Shown: positions 35,713-45,487, numbered from the stretch's first letter. The stretch is 64,000 bases of DNA from Burkholderiales bacterium (GCA_021414305.1 JAIOOS010000024.1:1-64000), one strand, 5' to 3'. Notes: generated by a model from the sequence alone, not told the origin. Translations and numbers: made by a program.

Positions 35713-37968
35713 TCAGGCCACGGGCTTGATGCGCAGGGCACGGGTCCGTGTCACCAGCGGCTGCTCGTTGGCATCGGCGCTCCCCGCCTTGCCGATCCAC
35801 GGCGCTTTCCTCGGCAGCACGGTCTGCTCGAGCCAGTCTTCGATGTCCTCGGGCGGCTGCGGCTTGCTGAAGAGGAAGCCCTGCATGATTCCGCAGCCCA
35901 GGCGGTGCAGCACTTCCATCTGGCGCAGGTTCTCCACGCCCTCGGCGATCACGCGCAGGCCGAGCGAGCGCGCCAGGGCGATGATCGCGGTGACCACCGC
36001 CGAGCTCTGCGGCGTCATGCCGAGGTCGCGCACGAAGCTGCGGTCGATCTTCAGCTCCGAGATCGGCAGCGTGGTCAGGTAGGCCAGCGAGGAATAGCCG
36101 GTGCCGAAGTCGTCGATCGAGATCTCGACGCCGATCTCGTTCAGCCGGTGCAGCGCCGGGATCACGTTCTGCAGGTCCTTCATCAGGCCCGTCTCGGTGA
36201 TCTCGAGCTCGATCGCATGATGCGGCACGCCGTAGGTGGTGACCGCCGTGTGGATGTACTCGACGAGGTCGGTCCGCTCGAACATCCGGCTCGGCAGGTT
36301 GACCGCGATCGAGTCGGCGAAGCCGAAGTTGTCCTGCCAGATGCGGGCCTGGCGCGCCGCCTCGCGGATCGCCCACTCGGAGAGGGGAATGATCAGCCCG
36401 GTCTCTTCGGCGAGGGGGATGAAGTCGCCCGGCGGCACCAGCACGCCCTGGCGGCGCCAGCGCATCAGCGCCTCGGCGCCGACCATCTTCGCGCCGCGCA
36501 CGTCGATCTTCGGCTGGTAGTAGAGGACGAGCTCGTCGCGCTCGATCGCCTTGTGCAGGGCGCTCTCGAGCTCGAGCTTCTCCCGGCCCTGGCCCGACTG
36601 GCTCGGCCGGTACACCGACGACGAATTGCGCCCCGCCGACTTGACCGAGTACATCGCCACGTCCGAATTGCGCAGCAGGTCGGCGACGTTGCCGCCGTCG
36701 CGCGGGAACAGGGCGATGCCGACGCTCGCCGTGACGAAGCATTCCTGCATGCCGATGATGATCGGCAGGCGCATCGCCTCGAGGATGCGCTCGGCCACGC
36801 GCTCGGCGTCGCGCTCGTCGGCCACCTCGGGAAGCAGCGCCACGAACTCGTCGCCGCCGAGCCGGCCGACGGCCTCGAGGGTGCGGTGCGAGCGCACGCC
36901 CACGGTCTCGAGCGAGCTCTCGAGCACCTGGTCGGAGTGGCGCACGCACGAGCGCAGGCGTCGCGCCACCTCGACCAGCAGCTCGTCGCCGGCGCCGTGG
37001 CCGAGGGTGTCGTTGATGACCTTGAAGCGGTCGAGGTCGATCAGGAGCAGCGCCACCTGGTGGTTGAGACGGCGGCCGTGCTCGAGCGCGCGCTCGGCGC
37101 GCCAGATGAGCTGGCGCCGGTTCGGCAGGCCGGTGAGGGTGTCGAAGTTGGCAAGGTGGCGGATCCGGTCCTCGGCGAGGCGCCGGTCGGTCACGTCCTG
37201 GACGATGCCGGTGTAGCCGACCAGGTTGCCGTGCTCGTTGAACTCGGGCTCGGCCTCGAGGTGGACGATGCGCTGACGGCCGTCGGCGAGGCGGGCGTGG
37301 ATGTCGGTGGCGAGCACCGTGCTGCGCTCCATCGCGTTGTGCGTCAGCTCGATGAAGGCGTCGCGCTCCTCCTCGGGCACCATGCGCAGCAGCTTCCTGA
37401 AATTGAGCGGCTGGTCGGGGCCGACGCCGAACACGCGCAGGCCCTCGATCGAGAACACCGGGCCGCCGTGGCCCTTCTTCCAGTCGAAGCTGCCCATGCG
37501 CGCCAGGTCCTGGGCGCGCGCCAGGCGCGACTTGCTGCGCTCGAGCTCGACCCGGGTGCGCGAGGCGCGCAGCAGGTAGCGCAGGCGCCCGGAGAGCAGG
37601 CTCCACTGCGTCGACTTGACGAAGAAGTCGGTGGCGCCGGCCTCGTAGGCGCGGGTGATCGAGGCGTCGTCGTCGAGGCCGGTCAGCATCAGCACCGGCA
37701 GCGACTCGAAGCCGGGCAGGACGCGCAGCTCGCGGCAGGTCTGGAAGCCGTCGAGGCCGGGCATGACCGCGTCGAGGACGACGATGTCGGGCAGGAAATC
37801 GACCAGCGAGGCGATCGCCTCCTCGCCGCCGGTGGCGGTGGTGACGGAGAAGCCCTGGTCCTCGAGCGCGACGGAGGTCAGCAGCAGGTTGACCTCGTCG
37901 TCGTCGACGAGCAGCACCTTCGGCCGGTCGGGCAGGTCTTCGGAAAACGGCTGGCTGCGCTGGGTCAT
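35713..37968 (-). CDS. REC-PAS-GGDEF-EAL c-di-GMP response regulator
   Basis: A 751-residue protein with an N-terminal receiver (Asp66 in VVLDAVMPGLDG) and a PAS domain (about 150-270). A GGDEF domain with intact GRLGGDEFVALL is followed by an EAL domain with GAEALMRW, the NLPSR Asn, EITETGLM, IDDFGTGYSSLAYL, KIDRSFV and AEGVE. Both synthesis and hydrolysis of c-di-GMP look possible. The ATG overlaps the stop of the Hpt gene (ATGA), so phosphate probably arrives from that phosphotransfer protein. A further cyclase gene lies downstream. Confidence 0.92.
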   Translation of the reverse strand: MTQRSQPFSEDLPDRPKVLLVDDDEVNLLLTSVALEDQGFSVTTATGGEEAIASLVDFLPDIVVLDAVMPGLDGFQTCRELRVLPGFESLPVLMLTGLDDDASITRAYEAGATDFFVKSTQWSLLSGRLRYLLRASRTRVELERSKSRLARAQDLARMGSFDWKKGHGGPVFSIEGLRVFGVGPDQPLNFRKLLRMVPEEERDAFIELTHNAMERSTVLATDIHARLADGRQRIVHLEAEPEFNEHGNLVGYTGIVQDVTDRRLAEDRIRHLANFDTLTGLPNRRQLIWRAERALEHGRRLNHQVALLLIDLDRFKVINDTLGHGAGDELLVEVARRLRSCVRHSDQVLESSLETVGVRSHRTLEAVGRLGGDEFVALLPEVADERDAERVAERILEAMRLPIIIGMQECFVTASVGIALFPRDGGNVADLLRNSDVAMYSVKSAGRNSSSVYRPSQSGQGREKLELESALHKAIERDELVLYYQPKIDVRGAKMVGAEALMRWRRQGVLVPPGDFIPLAEETGLIIPLSEWAIREAARQARIWQDNFGFADSIAVNLPSRMFERTDLVEYIHTAVTTYGVPHHAIELEITETGLMKDLQNVIPALHRLNEIGVEISIDDFGTGYSSLAYLTTLPISELKIDRSFVRDLGMTPQSSAVVTAIIALARSLGLRVIAEGVENLRQMEVLHRLGCGIMQGFLFSKPQPPEDIEDWLEQTVLPRKAPWIGKAGSADANEQPLVTRTRALRIKPVA

Positions 37969-38336
37969 GGCGGAGAACCCCGCATGGGCTGCACGGCTTG
38001 TAGCACGACCGCGAGCTCGCGGTCCACGTCGTCGAGCAGCGGCGGCAGGGCGGCAAAGGCCTCCTGGCGCACGGCGGCCTCGATTTCGGCACAAAGTCTC
38101 GACAGGCGCATCGCGCCGATGCTCGCCGACGACGACTTCAGGGTGTGCACCGCATGCCGCACCGACTGCATGTCGTTGCTCGCCCGGGCCTCGACGAGCT
38201 GCGCCCCGAGCCGTGTGACCGAGCTTTCGAAGGCGCGCAGCACGCGCTCGAGCAGGTGGCTCTTGCCGCCCGGGTCGAGGTCGCGCAGGCGCTGCAGGGC
38301 CGCCTCGTCGAGCACCGGGGAGGGGCTGGGGCTCAC
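37965..38336 (-). CDS. Hpt phosphotransfer protein
   Basis: A 123-residue histidine phosphotransfer domain with the signature RHAVHTLKSSSASIGAMRL; His64 is the likely phospho-acceptor. It passes phosphate between hybrid kinases and receivers in multistep relays. It is coupled by a 4-base overlap to the REC-PAS-GGDEF-EAL gene, its probable target. The kinase feeding it is not fixed; hybrid kinases at 7.5 kb and 53.5 kb and the divergent kinase at 38.6 kb are candidates. Confidence 0.88.
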   Translation of the reverse strand: MSPSPSPVLDEAALQRLRDLDPGGKSHLLERVLRAFESSVTRLGAQLVEARASNDMQSVRHAVHTLKSSSASIGAMRLSRLCAEIEAAVRQEAFAALPPLLDDVDRELAVVLQAVQPMRGSPP

Positions 38337-38563
38337 GCTGTGACTTTTTCGATGTTGGGATGCATGGCGCGCGTCGTTGCGACAGGACGAAGCGGATGCT
38401 CCGCTCCTGCCGCACGTCTCATTTTCGGCGGGAAGCGGCCGGACTTGAACCGCCCCGGCGGCGCACGCTCCCTACAATCGTTGTCGATGTCTCGCGCCGC
38501 CGCTGCTCGTCCCGCCCGCGTCGCCGACGCAGCGCTCCGCTCCCGGAGCGCGATGCCGCCGCG

Positions 38564-39361
38564 ATGAACGGCGCCGGGAGCCTCCTGCCGATCGTCCTGG
38601 GCCTGCTCGCGGCCGCCGCCGTCGGTGCGGTCGCCGCCTGGCTGGTGCTGCGGCGCCCGCCGTCCCACGCCGCGCCGCCGCCCGCGGCGGGGGCGATCGA
38701 GGACGCGGAGTTCGGCACCCTGGTCTCGCACGACCTGCGCGCGCCGATCCGCGTCGTCGAAGGCTTCACCCGGATCGTCAAGGAGGACTACGCGGCGGTG
38801 CTCGGCCGGGTCGGCATCGACCACCTCGACCGCGTGCTCGGCGCGGCGACGCGCATGAACCACATGATCGACGCCCTGCTTGCGCTCTCGCGGCTTTCGT
38901 CGCAGCCGCTGGCAATGGCGCCGGTCGACCTCTCCCTGCTCGCCGGCTACGTGGTCGAGGACCTGCGCCGGCTCTCGCCCGATCGCCGGGTCGAGGTCGA
39001 GATCGAGCCCGGCCTGGCGGCCAGCGGCGACCCCACCCTGCTGCGCATGGTGCTCGAGAACCTGCTCGGCAACGCCTGGAAGTACACCGGCAACACCGGG
39101 CACGCGCGAATCTCGTTCCTGCGGCACCCCACGGAGCCGGCGACCTTCACCGTGCGCGACAACGGCGCCGGCTTCGACATGCGCTTCGCCGATCGCCTGT
39201 TCGGCGCGTTCCAGCGGCTGCACAGCGCGAGCGAGTTCCCCGGCACCGGCATCGGCCTCGCCTCGGTGCGACGCATCGTCCACCGCCACGGCGGCGAGAT
39301 CCGGGCCGAGGGCCAGCCGGAGCACGGCGCCAGCTTCCACTTTTCGCTGCCGGGGCCCTGA
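38564..39361 (+). CDS. Membrane-anchored sensor histidine kinase
   Basis: A 265-residue kinase with one N-terminal membrane helix (about 8-30) and no extended sensor domain. The HisKA domain has His56 (GTLVSHDLRAPIRVVEGF) and the ATPase domain has NLLGNAWKYT, VRDNGAGF and GTGIGLASVRRIV. The phosphorylation block resembles phytochrome-like kinases. The ATG at 38564 begins a clear membrane helix, whereas the longer frame from 38360 would add low-complexity Arg-rich sequence. It is divergent from the Hpt gene and convergent with the ANTAR regulator. Confidence 0.85.
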   Translation: MNGAGSLLPIVLGLLAAAAVGAVAAWLVLRRPPSHAAPPPAAGAIEDAEFGTLVSHDLRAPIRVVEGFTRIVKEDYAAVLGRVGIDHLDRVLGAATRMNHMIDALLALSRLSSQPLAMAPVDLSLLAGYVVEDLRRLSPDRRVEVEIEPGLAASGDPTLLRMVLENLLGNAWKYTGNTGHARISFLRHPTEPATFTVRDNGAGFDMRFADRLFGAFQRLHSASEFPGTGIGLASVRRIVHRHGGEIRAEGQPEHGASFHFSLPGP

Positions 39362-39374
39362 GCGCCGGGCCCGA

Positions 39375-39977
39375 TCAGGAATCAGCGAGACGCTCCACTG
39401 CGGCGAGCAAGAGCTCGGCCTGCTCGACGATGCTGCAGCCGTCGTTCTCCGCCAGGCGGGCCAGGCGCGCGAGCGCCTCGTCGCGCTTGAGCGAATGGCG
39501 GTGCATCAGCACCCCGGCCGCCATCGCCACGCCGACCGGCAGCGGGTCGTTCGACGCGGCGCCGCGGCGCGGCTGGGCGTGCCCGGCGCTGGCCTCGCGG
39601 CGCTCGGCTTCGAGATGGGCGAACGCCGTCTCGACGGCAGGCACGATCTGCCGGATGTCGAGCGGCTTGACGAGGTAGGCGACGGCGCCCAGCGCCTCGA
39701 CCTGGGCCACCGTCTCCTCGTCGGAGAAGGCGGAGAGGAACATGAACGGCATCCGGCACTGGGTGCGCAGGTACTGGGCGACGTCGAAGCCGCTCTTGCC
39801 TTCCATGCGGATGTCGAGCAGCGCGAGGTCGGGCTTGTGCTCGCGGGCGAGCAGGATCGCATCGTCGCCGTTGTCGGCGTCGATGACCCGATAGCCGGCC
39901 TGCGACAGGCCATCGGTCAGGGTCGCGAGCACCAGGCGGTTGTCGTCGACGACCAGGATCGTTCCCTTGTTCCCCAC
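39375..39977 (-). CDS. ANTAR-domain response regulator
   Basis: A 200-residue regulator with an N-terminal receiver (ILVVDDNRLVLATL, Asp in LALLDIRMEGKSG, Lys in LVKPLD). A C-terminal ANTAR-like RNA-binding domain follows (GVAMAAGVLMHRHSLKRDEALARLARLAE). ANTAR proteins typically bind paired RNA hairpins and prevent termination when phosphorylated. The start is GTG with GAAGAGAG upstream. It lies 54 bases after a HisKA_2 kinase, the usual partner type for ANTAR regulators. Confidence 0.87.
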   Translation of the reverse strand: MGNKGTILVVDDNRLVLATLTDGLSQAGYRVIDADNGDDAILLAREHKPDLALLDIRMEGKSGFDVAQYLRTQCRMPFMFLSAFSDEETVAQVEALGAVAYLVKPLDIRQIVPAVETAFAHLEAERREASAGHAQPRRGAASNDPLPVGVAMAAGVLMHRHSLKRDEALARLARLAENDGCSIVEQAELLLAAVERLADS

Positions 39978-40031
39978 GCTCGATCTCTCTTCCCTGAAGG
40001 CGCCGCCTGAAGTCGGCGGCGTATCCCGATC

Positions 40032-43022
40032 TTATGCGGCGTCGCGGGTCACGACCGGGGCGCGCAAGGCGACGGTCGCGACCACGTGCCGGTCGGCCTG
40101 CTCGATGCGCAGGTGGGCGCCGCGCCGCGGCAGCAGCGCGCGCACCAGGCCGAGCCCCGACACGCCGTTCGGAATGCGCGTCAGGTTGAAGCCGGCCGGC
40201 AGGTCCGCCCGGTTGGTGATGGCGATGCGCACCCCGCCGGCCTCGCCTTCGAGCGCGCAGTCGACGCCTTCGTCCTCGTCGTCGTCGTCCGGGCTGTGCT
40301 TGATCGCGTTGGTCAGCAGCTCGTTGAGGGTCAGCGCGACAGGGATCGCCTCGCCCTCGGGCAGCAGCCAGTCGGCGGCGCCGACGCCCTCGACCCGGCA
40401 ACGGATCGTCCGGCCGAAGGTCCTCTGCACCGAGCCGGTGATCGCCTCCAGCACCCGCACCATCGACAGCGGCCCGGTGTCGCCGACCTGCAGGCCGTAG
40501 ACCTGGGCGATCGCATGCACCTGGCCGACGACCTCGTCGATCGCCCCTGCCACCTCGGGCTTGCGCTTGGCGATCTGCTGCAGCAGCCCGGCCACGCCCT
40601 GCAGGTTGTTCTTGATCCGGTGATGCACTTCCTTGACCAGCATGTCGCGCTGCGCGATCGCCGCCTCGAGCCTCGCCTCCTGCGTCGCCCGCTGCTCGGT
40701 CACGTCGGTCGAGACGAGCAGCAGCTGGTCGGGCGGCGCGCCGCGCTCGGCGGCGAGCGGCACGTAGCGCGCGTCCCAGACCTGCAGGGCGCCTTCGCGC
40801 TCGACCCGGTACTCGCGGGTCGTGACGTCGCTCGAAAGCAAGGCGCTCTCCATGTCGAGCCGCCGCGCGGCGCCGACGGTCGCCCCGAACACCTCCTCGG
40901 GCATGCGGCCGATCAGCCGCTCGGGTGTATCGCCGACGACCCGCGCCGCGACCTCGTTGAGCTGCACCAGACGCAGCGTCTTCGCGTCGAGCAGGGCGAT
41001 CGCCAGCGGCGCCGCGCCGATCACCCGGCGCAGCGAATCCTGCGCCTGCGAGACCGCCGCCTCGGCCTGGCGCCGCCGCTCGATGTCGAGCAGGGCGTAG
41101 GTGAGCTGGCGCGAGCTGTCCTCGCGGCCGGTGGCGACCGCGTTGCCGACGACCCAGAACTCGCGCCCGTCGCGCGCCCGCACCCGGCACTCGAAGGTCG
41201 CGGCCTCGCCTTCGACCAGCTCGTCGAGGTAGCGGTTGTCGCGAAACGGATGGTCGGCCTCGGCGGTGGCAACGGTCTCGATCGGCGCGTCGAGGAACTC
41301 GGCCAGCTCGGCGCCAAACATGCGCTGCGCCGAGCGGTTCATCCATTCGATGCCGGCGGCGCCGACGATGACGATGCCGACCAGCACCGAGTCGAGGATC
41401 GCCCGGGTGCGCCGCGCCATCGACTCGCGGTCGCGGGCCAGGGTCTCGAGCTCGGCCTGCTGCGTCTTCAGCCGGCTCACGTCGGCGAGCACGGCGATCG
41501 CCTCGTCGAGGCCCGCGCCGGCGCCGTCGCCGTCTCCGGCGCTGCGCACCGAGAGCGAGAACCAGCGCTGATCGGGCGCAGCCCGGCCGGGGGGGCGCGC
41601 GCCCCCGTCGTCGGCGTCGGCGGGGTCGTCGAACGCGAACTCGATCTCGTAGGTGGCGCCGGCGATCAGCGCGTCGCGGATCTCTGTCGCCATCGCCTCG
41701 GCATTCGGGTGCCGCGCCAGCAACTCGGCGAGGGTCGCACCGGCGCTGGTTCCCGGCGGCAGGCGCAGCATGGTCTCGAAGCGGCGGTTGCAACGCACCA
41801 GCATGCCGCCGCGCAGGTAGGCGATGCCGGCGGTCGTGCTCTCGAGGATGGTCGTCATCTCGCGCAGCAGCTGGTCGCTGCGCACCTGGCTGCGCTGCTG
41901 GTCGGTGACGTCGAGGGTCACGACCGAGGCGGTCTTCTTCCCCGAGGCCAGCGTCGCCGGCTCGACCCGGGTGAGCAGCCAGCGGCGGCCGAGCTCCGGG
42001 TGCTCGATCGCATAGCGCACCTCGGCCCGCTGGGTGCGCTTGAGCGCCTGCTGCAGCCGCTCGTATTCGGGCAAGGAGTCGGCGGCGACGACGTCGCGGC
42101 TGATGTTCTGCAGCAGCACCGAGGCGCCGCCCGATGCCGGACGCCGCCCGATCCAGCCGGTCGACTCCTGGAAGGTGGCGATGCCGACGCCGGCGGTGTC
42201 CATCATCGCCCCGATCTGCATCTGCGCCAGGTCGCGCTCCTCCTCGATGCTGCGGTCCTCGACGACGCCCATGTAGCGGCGCTCGCCGCCAGCGGTCCGA
42301 TAGCAGCGGACGATCGCCCGCAGCCGCCGGATCTGCCCGCCGGGCTGCGTCACCCAGCCCTGCGACTCGATCGGCCGGGAGCCCGGCCTGAGCGCCTTCA
42401 GCGCCCCGCCCTCGCCCCAGGCGAGCAGCGCCGCCAGGCTGGGCGAGGCCTCGGCCAGCGAGACCGGGACGCTGCCGGTCATCTCGTCGAAGGCGAGGTT
42501 GGTGCGGACCAGCAGGCCGCTGTCGTCGAACAGGACCATGCCGACGGGGCTCAGGTCGAACCAGTCGTCGATCTCGCGCACCGAGCGGTCGGCGCGCTCG
42601 CGCGCCTCGTGCTCGTTGGTCGTGTCCTGCAGCACCGCGAGGTAGAGCGGCTCGCCCTGCTCGTCGCGGATGACGCTGCGGGAGGCTCGAAACCAGCGCC
42701 GCTGGCCGGCGGCGTCGACCAGCCGCCCTTCGGCGACGAAGGCGCCCTCGACCTGCCCGCCCGAGGCGATGAAGCGCCGGCGGTTCTCGATCGTCGTCTG
42801 CCGGTCCTCGGGCGGCAGCAGCTCGACGAAGTCGCGGCCGATCAGCTCCTCGCGCGGCCGCCCGGTGAAGGCGACAAACGCGGCATTGACCTCGACGAAG
42901 TGGAACGACGGGTCCTGCAGCGTGGCCGGAAACGGCGAGGCGCGGAACATCCCGATGACCTGGCGCACCGCCGCCGATGCGCTCTCGCCGGCCGGCAGGG
43001 GCTCCTCGCTCGCCGCGGTCAC
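40032..43022 (-). CDS. Multi-PAS HisKA_2 sensor kinase
   Basis: A 996-residue cytoplasmic kinase with about six PAS modules (roughly 25-135, 150-260, 270-380, 390-500, 540-650, 665-785). A HisKA_2 domain follows with the motif EVHHRIKNNLQGVAGLL (His801 likely phosphorylated), then an ATPase domain (LTNAIKHSPDD, LGLVRALLPRRGAHL). No membrane segment is seen. The start is GTG, four bases after the HDOD gene stop and without a good Shine-Dalgarno, so translation is probably coupled. Its partner is likely the ANTAR regulator just downstream. Confidence 0.88.
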   Translation of the reverse strand: MTAASEEPLPAGESASAAVRQVIGMFRASPFPATLQDPSFHFVEVNAAFVAFTGRPREELIGRDFVELLPPEDRQTTIENRRRFIASGGQVEGAFVAEGRLVDAAGQRRWFRASRSVIRDEQGEPLYLAVLQDTTNEHEARERADRSVREIDDWFDLSPVGMVLFDDSGLLVRTNLAFDEMTGSVPVSLAEASPSLAALLAWGEGGALKALRPGSRPIESQGWVTQPGGQIRRLRAIVRCYRTAGGERRYMGVVEDRSIEEERDLAQMQIGAMMDTAGVGIATFQESTGWIGRRPASGGASVLLQNISRDVVAADSLPEYERLQQALKRTQRAEVRYAIEHPELGRRWLLTRVEPATLASGKKTASVVTLDVTDQQRSQVRSDQLLREMTTILESTTAGIAYLRGGMLVRCNRRFETMLRLPPGTSAGATLAELLARHPNAEAMATEIRDALIAGATYEIEFAFDDPADADDGGARPPGRAAPDQRWFSLSVRSAGDGDGAGAGLDEAIAVLADVSRLKTQQAELETLARDRESMARRTRAILDSVLVGIVIVGAAGIEWMNRSAQRMFGAELAEFLDAPIETVATAEADHPFRDNRYLDELVEGEAATFECRVRARDGREFWVVGNAVATGREDSSRQLTYALLDIERRRQAEAAVSQAQDSLRRVIGAAPLAIALLDAKTLRLVQLNEVAARVVGDTPERLIGRMPEEVFGATVGAARRLDMESALLSSDVTTREYRVEREGALQVWDARYVPLAAERGAPPDQLLLVSTDVTEQRATQEARLEAAIAQRDMLVKEVHHRIKNNLQGVAGLLQQIAKRKPEVAGAIDEVVGQVHAIAQVYGLQVGDTGPLSMVRVLEAITGSVQRTFGRTIRCRVEGVGAADWLLPEGEAIPVALTLNELLTNAIKHSPDDDDEDEGVDCALEGEAGGVRIAITNRADLPAGFNLTRIPNGVSGLGLVRALLPRRGAHLRIEQADRHVVATVALRAPVVTRDAA

Positions 43023-43026
43023 CGGG

Positions 43027-44235
43027 CTATTCGAGAGCCGAGGCGCCCATCAGGGCGCGCAGCTGGGCGCGGTTGATCTCGGCCACGCTCATCAGCAGGT
43101 GCTCGGCGGCCTCGCGGTACTCGAACACCGAATCGCCCTCGGCTGCACGCACCATCGCCAGGTACGGCTGAAACGGACCCTCGTTCTTGACCAGCGCCTG
43201 GTACACCCGCTCGGGCACCGGAATCGAGCCGAGCAGCTTGGCGAACGGCTCGCCGAACATCCGGTCGAGCAGCGAGAACACGCCGCAGATGAAGACCTCG
43301 CTCCTCATCTCCTCGTCGCCCGAGCCGGCGACGAGCTCTTCCATCAGCAGGCCGCGCCGCACCGCGGCGAACATCACCGGGCGCAGGTTGACGTCCTTGC
43401 TGGCGGTGGCCAGCAGCAGCGCCAGCCAGCGCTTGAGCCGCTGGTAGCCGAGCAGCATGATCGCGTGGCGGAACGAGCTGACCTCGACGCGCAGGCCGAA
43501 CGCCGGCGAGTTGATGTAGCGCAGCAGCTTGAAGGCGAGCGAGGGGTCGCGCTTCAGGGTGTTCTCGAGCTTGTCGATCGGGTCCTCGTTGTCGACCCGA
43601 TGGATCAGCTCGACGATCACCTGCTGGTCGGGCTGGGCGACGGGCTTGCCGGTGCGCGCGGCGGTACCGCTCAGCGCGTCGTCGATCGGCCAGCCGAGCA
43701 CGGCGTGGGCGCCGCGCGCGAACGCCGCCTCCATGTCGGGCACGGTGCGCACGCCCGACTGCACGTGGGCGATCGAGCGGGTCACGCCGGCGGGCGCGTT
43801 CGCCGCCTCGCCGATCCGGCGCTCGTCGGCCAGGTCGATGATCGAGTACTTGAAGCAGGGCAGCACCTCGCGCGGCAGCTCGGCATTCGGCCGACCCTTG
43901 AGGAGCAGCGTGTTGCCCGCCGCGTGCAGCCGCACCAGCGATTCGACGTTGGCCGGGTCGCTGGCCATGAAGTTGGGCACCTCGACCATCAGGTTGGCCG
44001 AAGGGCTGGCGCGCAGCAGGTCGTGCAGCAGGCTCTCGCTGACGACGTTGAGCGAGACCTTGCCGCCCGAGGCCGGCCAGACGTCGCCGACGGCGTGCAG
44101 GAGCTGGGCGACGTCGAGGCTGGCGTCGGGGCGCAGCGGGTAGACGGAGAGGCGCGTCGCCGCGACCGCGCGATTGCGATCGATGAACGGTGAATAGCCC
44201 AGGGCCACCTGGCCGAGGATCGCGACGTCCAGCAA
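43027..44235 (-). CDS. HDOD-domain signalling protein (YuxH-like)
   Basis: A 402-residue protein. The N-terminal 190 residues look like a degenerate EAL domain (VALGYSPFIDRNRAVAATRLSVYPL, VSLNVVSESLLHDLL). The C-terminal HDOD domain holds LENTLKRDPSLAFKLLRYINSP, the ILGYQ-like MLLGYQRLKRWL and RSEVFICGVFSLLDRM. The EAL catalytic residues are not recognisable, so a binding role is more likely than c-di-GMP hydrolysis. The start is TTG with GGGAG five bases upstream. It lies 41 bases after flgL. Confidence 0.8.
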   Translation of the reverse strand: MLDVAILGQVALGYSPFIDRNRAVAATRLSVYPLRPDASLDVAQLLHAVGDVWPASGGKVSLNVVSESLLHDLLRASPSANLMVEVPNFMASDPANVESLVRLHAAGNTLLLKGRPNAELPREVLPCFKYSIIDLADERRIGEAANAPAGVTRSIAHVQSGVRTVPDMEAAFARGAHAVLGWPIDDALSGTAARTGKPVAQPDQQVIVELIHRVDNEDPIDKLENTLKRDPSLAFKLLRYINSPAFGLRVEVSSFRHAIMLLGYQRLKRWLALLLATASKDVNLRPVMFAAVRRGLLMEELVAGSGDEEMRSEVFICGVFSLLDRMFGEPFAKLLGSIPVPERVYQALVKNEGPFQPYLAMVRAAEGDSVFEYREAAEHLLMSVAEINRAQLRALMGASALE

Positions 44236-44276
44236 GTCAGCTCCCAGAGGCGGCGCGGCTCGGGCGCCGCCGCGCT

Positions 44277-45473
44277 TCAGCCGTTGACGTACTGGAACAA
44301 CGACAGACGCTGCACCATCGCGTACGACTTCAGCGCCGCATCGTAGCCGCTTTGCTTGTTCTGAAATTCGGAAATGGCGTGCACCATGTCCACATCTTCG
44401 GCGTTCGATCGCTCGGTCTGGCTCGCCAGCTTGCTGTCGTCCAGGCGGCCGGTCTCGTTCTCGATCCGGTTGAGCACCTCGCCCGCGGCGGCGCGCGCCG
44501 TCTGCAGGGTGCCCATCACCGAGTCGACGTCGCGCAGGTTCTCCGCGGTCGCCTGGGCGATCTGCGAGCCGGTCCGGCCGGTCGTCTGCAGGCCGGTGAT
44601 CGCCTTGTCGAGGGTCGCGAACACCGAGAGGCTGGGCGTCGAGGGCGTGAGCTGGAACTGGTCGCCGCTGGCCGGCGCGCCGCTGATGGCGAAGCTCATG
44701 CCGTCGACGACGATCGCCTGCCCGGAAACGTAGGGGGCGGCGGTCACCGCCGTCGGCAGGCCGCCCTTGAGGACGGCATAGGTGGTCACGCCGCCGCTGA
44801 CCGTGAAGTTCAGGCTGTAGGCCGAGCCGGTGAGCGCGCCCGGGTTCGCGACCCGGCCGCTGTCGATGGTGGCGCCGGTCACGCCGGCGCCGGCGCTGGT
44901 GACGAACACGCCGTTGCCGGTGCGGGCGGAGAGCCACGCGGCCTGGCCGTCGGTCGTCAGCGGCAGGTTGGTGCCGGCTTCGGTGCGGGTCTGGCCGCCG
45001 GTGGCGGCGAACTGCACGCCGCCGGGGGCGTCGACGAAGGGCTTCTGGGTCGCGCCCTGGCCGCCGAACAGGTAGGTGCCCGCGCCGTCGCTCTGGTTGG
45101 CGATGGTGAAGAGCTGCTCGCGCAGGGTGCGCAGCTCGCCGGCGATGCTCGCCCGTTCGGCGTCGGTGTAGGTTGCGTTGCCGGCCGAGACCATCAGCTC
45201 GCGGGCGCGCTGCAGGATGTCGCCGGCGGCACCGAGCGAGCTCTCGGTCTGCGTCATCACGACCTTGCTCGCCTCGACCGCTCGCTGGCTGGTCTCGGTG
45301 CGGCCGATGCTTGCCAGCGCGCGCTCGGCGCGGGCCGCCGCGGCCGGATCGTCGCTCGCCTTGGCGACGCGCTTGCCGCTGGTCATCTTGTCCTGCATGT
45401 CGGCGAGCTCGGCCTGGCGGCGAACCAGGCTGTCGATGCCGCTGTCGAAGGCGTTGGCGGTGGCGATTCTCAT
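44277..45473 (-). CDS. flgL: Flagellar hook-associated protein 3
   Basis: A 398-residue FlgL, the junction protein between hook and filament. The flagellin-like N terminus (RRQAELADMQDKMTSGKRVAKASDDPAAAARAE region) and the C-terminal helix ending YDAALKSYAMVQRLSLFQYV are typical. The middle is a Gly/Thr/Ala-rich variable domain. It starts 15 bases after flgK in the same transcript. Confidence 0.95.
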   Translation of the reverse strand: MRIATANAFDSGIDSLVRRQAELADMQDKMTSGKRVAKASDDPAAAARAERALASIGRTETSQRAVEASKVVMTQTESSLGAAGDILQRARELMVSAGNATYTDAERASIAGELRTLREQLFTIANQSDGAGTYLFGGQGATQKPFVDAPGGVQFAATGGQTRTEAGTNLPLTTDGQAAWLSARTGNGVFVTSAGAGVTGATIDSGRVANPGALTGSAYSLNFTVSGGVTTYAVLKGGLPTAVTAAPYVSGQAIVVDGMSFAISGAPASGDQFQLTPSTPSLSVFATLDKAITGLQTTGRTGSQIAQATAENLRDVDSVMGTLQTARAAAGEVLNRIENETGRLDDSKLASQTERSNAEDVDMVHAISEFQNKQSGYDAALKSYAMVQRLSLFQYVNG

Positions 45474-45487
45474 GATGTGTGCTTGCC

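Noticed and set aside
40086..43076. A 996-codon plus-strand frame opposite the multi-PAS kinase
   Set aside because: Low-complexity Arg/Ala/Gly/His sequence; the minus strand holds intact PAS, HisKA_2 and ATPase domains.
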